Shown piece by piece: positions 14,969 to 14,986 of a stretch of 14,986 bases of DNA. The notes under the pieces were generated by a model. The model searched no databases. It saw nothing but the letters and a program-made list of their open reading frames with translations, and was not told the origin of the DNA. Each line of letters begins with the position of its first letter. Position 1 is the first letter of the stretch. A program made the position numbers and the translations under genes. The stretch comes from Candidatus Methylomirabilota bacterium (GTDB taxonomy: Bacteria > Methylomirabilota > Methylomirabilia > Methylomirabilales > Methylomirabilaceae): NCBI GenBank assembly GCA_003105305.1, contig PQAQ01000125.1:1-14986 (forward strand), in the 5' to 3' direction.

Positions 14969-14986
14969 GTGCCGAGCGCACGGACG
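14969..14986 (+). CDS. Possible start of a further gene, cut by the window edge
   Basis: GTG at 14969 opens a frame of six codons (MPSART) that runs off the window. AGAGGGA at 14957-14963 lies 5 bases upstream, a good ribosome binding site. The fragment is too short to identify, and its reality depends on sequence outside the window. Confidence 0.25.

Overview
The window is about 15 kb of gene-dense, moderately GC-rich chromosome from a Gram-negative-type bacterium. All genes but one are on the + strand, with short gaps or start/stop overlaps. I see no mobile element, CRISPR array, tRNA or rRNA. The gene content (a multi-cistronic Liv transporter, a bifunctional Rsh, a four-cysteine L28, an rsmD-coaD-aminotransferase-miaB run, and heme-copper/NnrS-like membrane proteins) would fit NC10/Methylomirabilota or a deltaproteobacterium-like lineage. 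That placement is an impression, not a demonstration.

Region 1 (1-3894) is the end of a branched-chain amino acid (Liv/HAAT) ABC transporter operon: a livH fragment cut by the window edge, a livM-livG fusion in one frame, and livF. Next to it is a tsaC/sua5-type gene for the t6A37 tRNA modification. Region 2 (3895-6155) is a full-length bifunctional (p)ppGpp synthetase/hydrolase with its own leader. Region 3 (6156-6523) holds the only minus-strand gene, rpmB (ribosomal protein L28, zinc-ribbon form), with a near-consensus sigma-70 promoter of its own.

Region 4 (6524-14517) looks like one long co-oriented transcription unit: rsmD, coaD, a class I aminotransferase, miaB, a hypoxanthine-type phosphoribosyltransferase, an uncharacterised COG0731-like radical SAM protein, and two large polytopic membrane proteins. 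The last four junctions are start/stop overlaps (7, 4, about 23 and 4 bp), which suggests translational coupling.

The two membrane proteins are the most interesting part. The first fuses a complete VKOR (thiol oxidoreductase) domain to a 12-helix NnrS/heme-copper-like domain that carries a histidine-rich loop. The second is a 12-helix protein whose helices 2, 6 and 10 carry the same ungapped LGW...(Y/F)(R/K)...P motif, reminiscent of the pseudo-threefold symmetry of heme-copper oxidase subunit I, but without the full set of heme and copper ligands. Together they may form an undescribed membrane redox or metal-handling module. Region 5 (14518-14986) has a strong promoter, a short leader hairpin and a HU/IHF-family DNA-binding protein, then perhaps the first codons of another gene.
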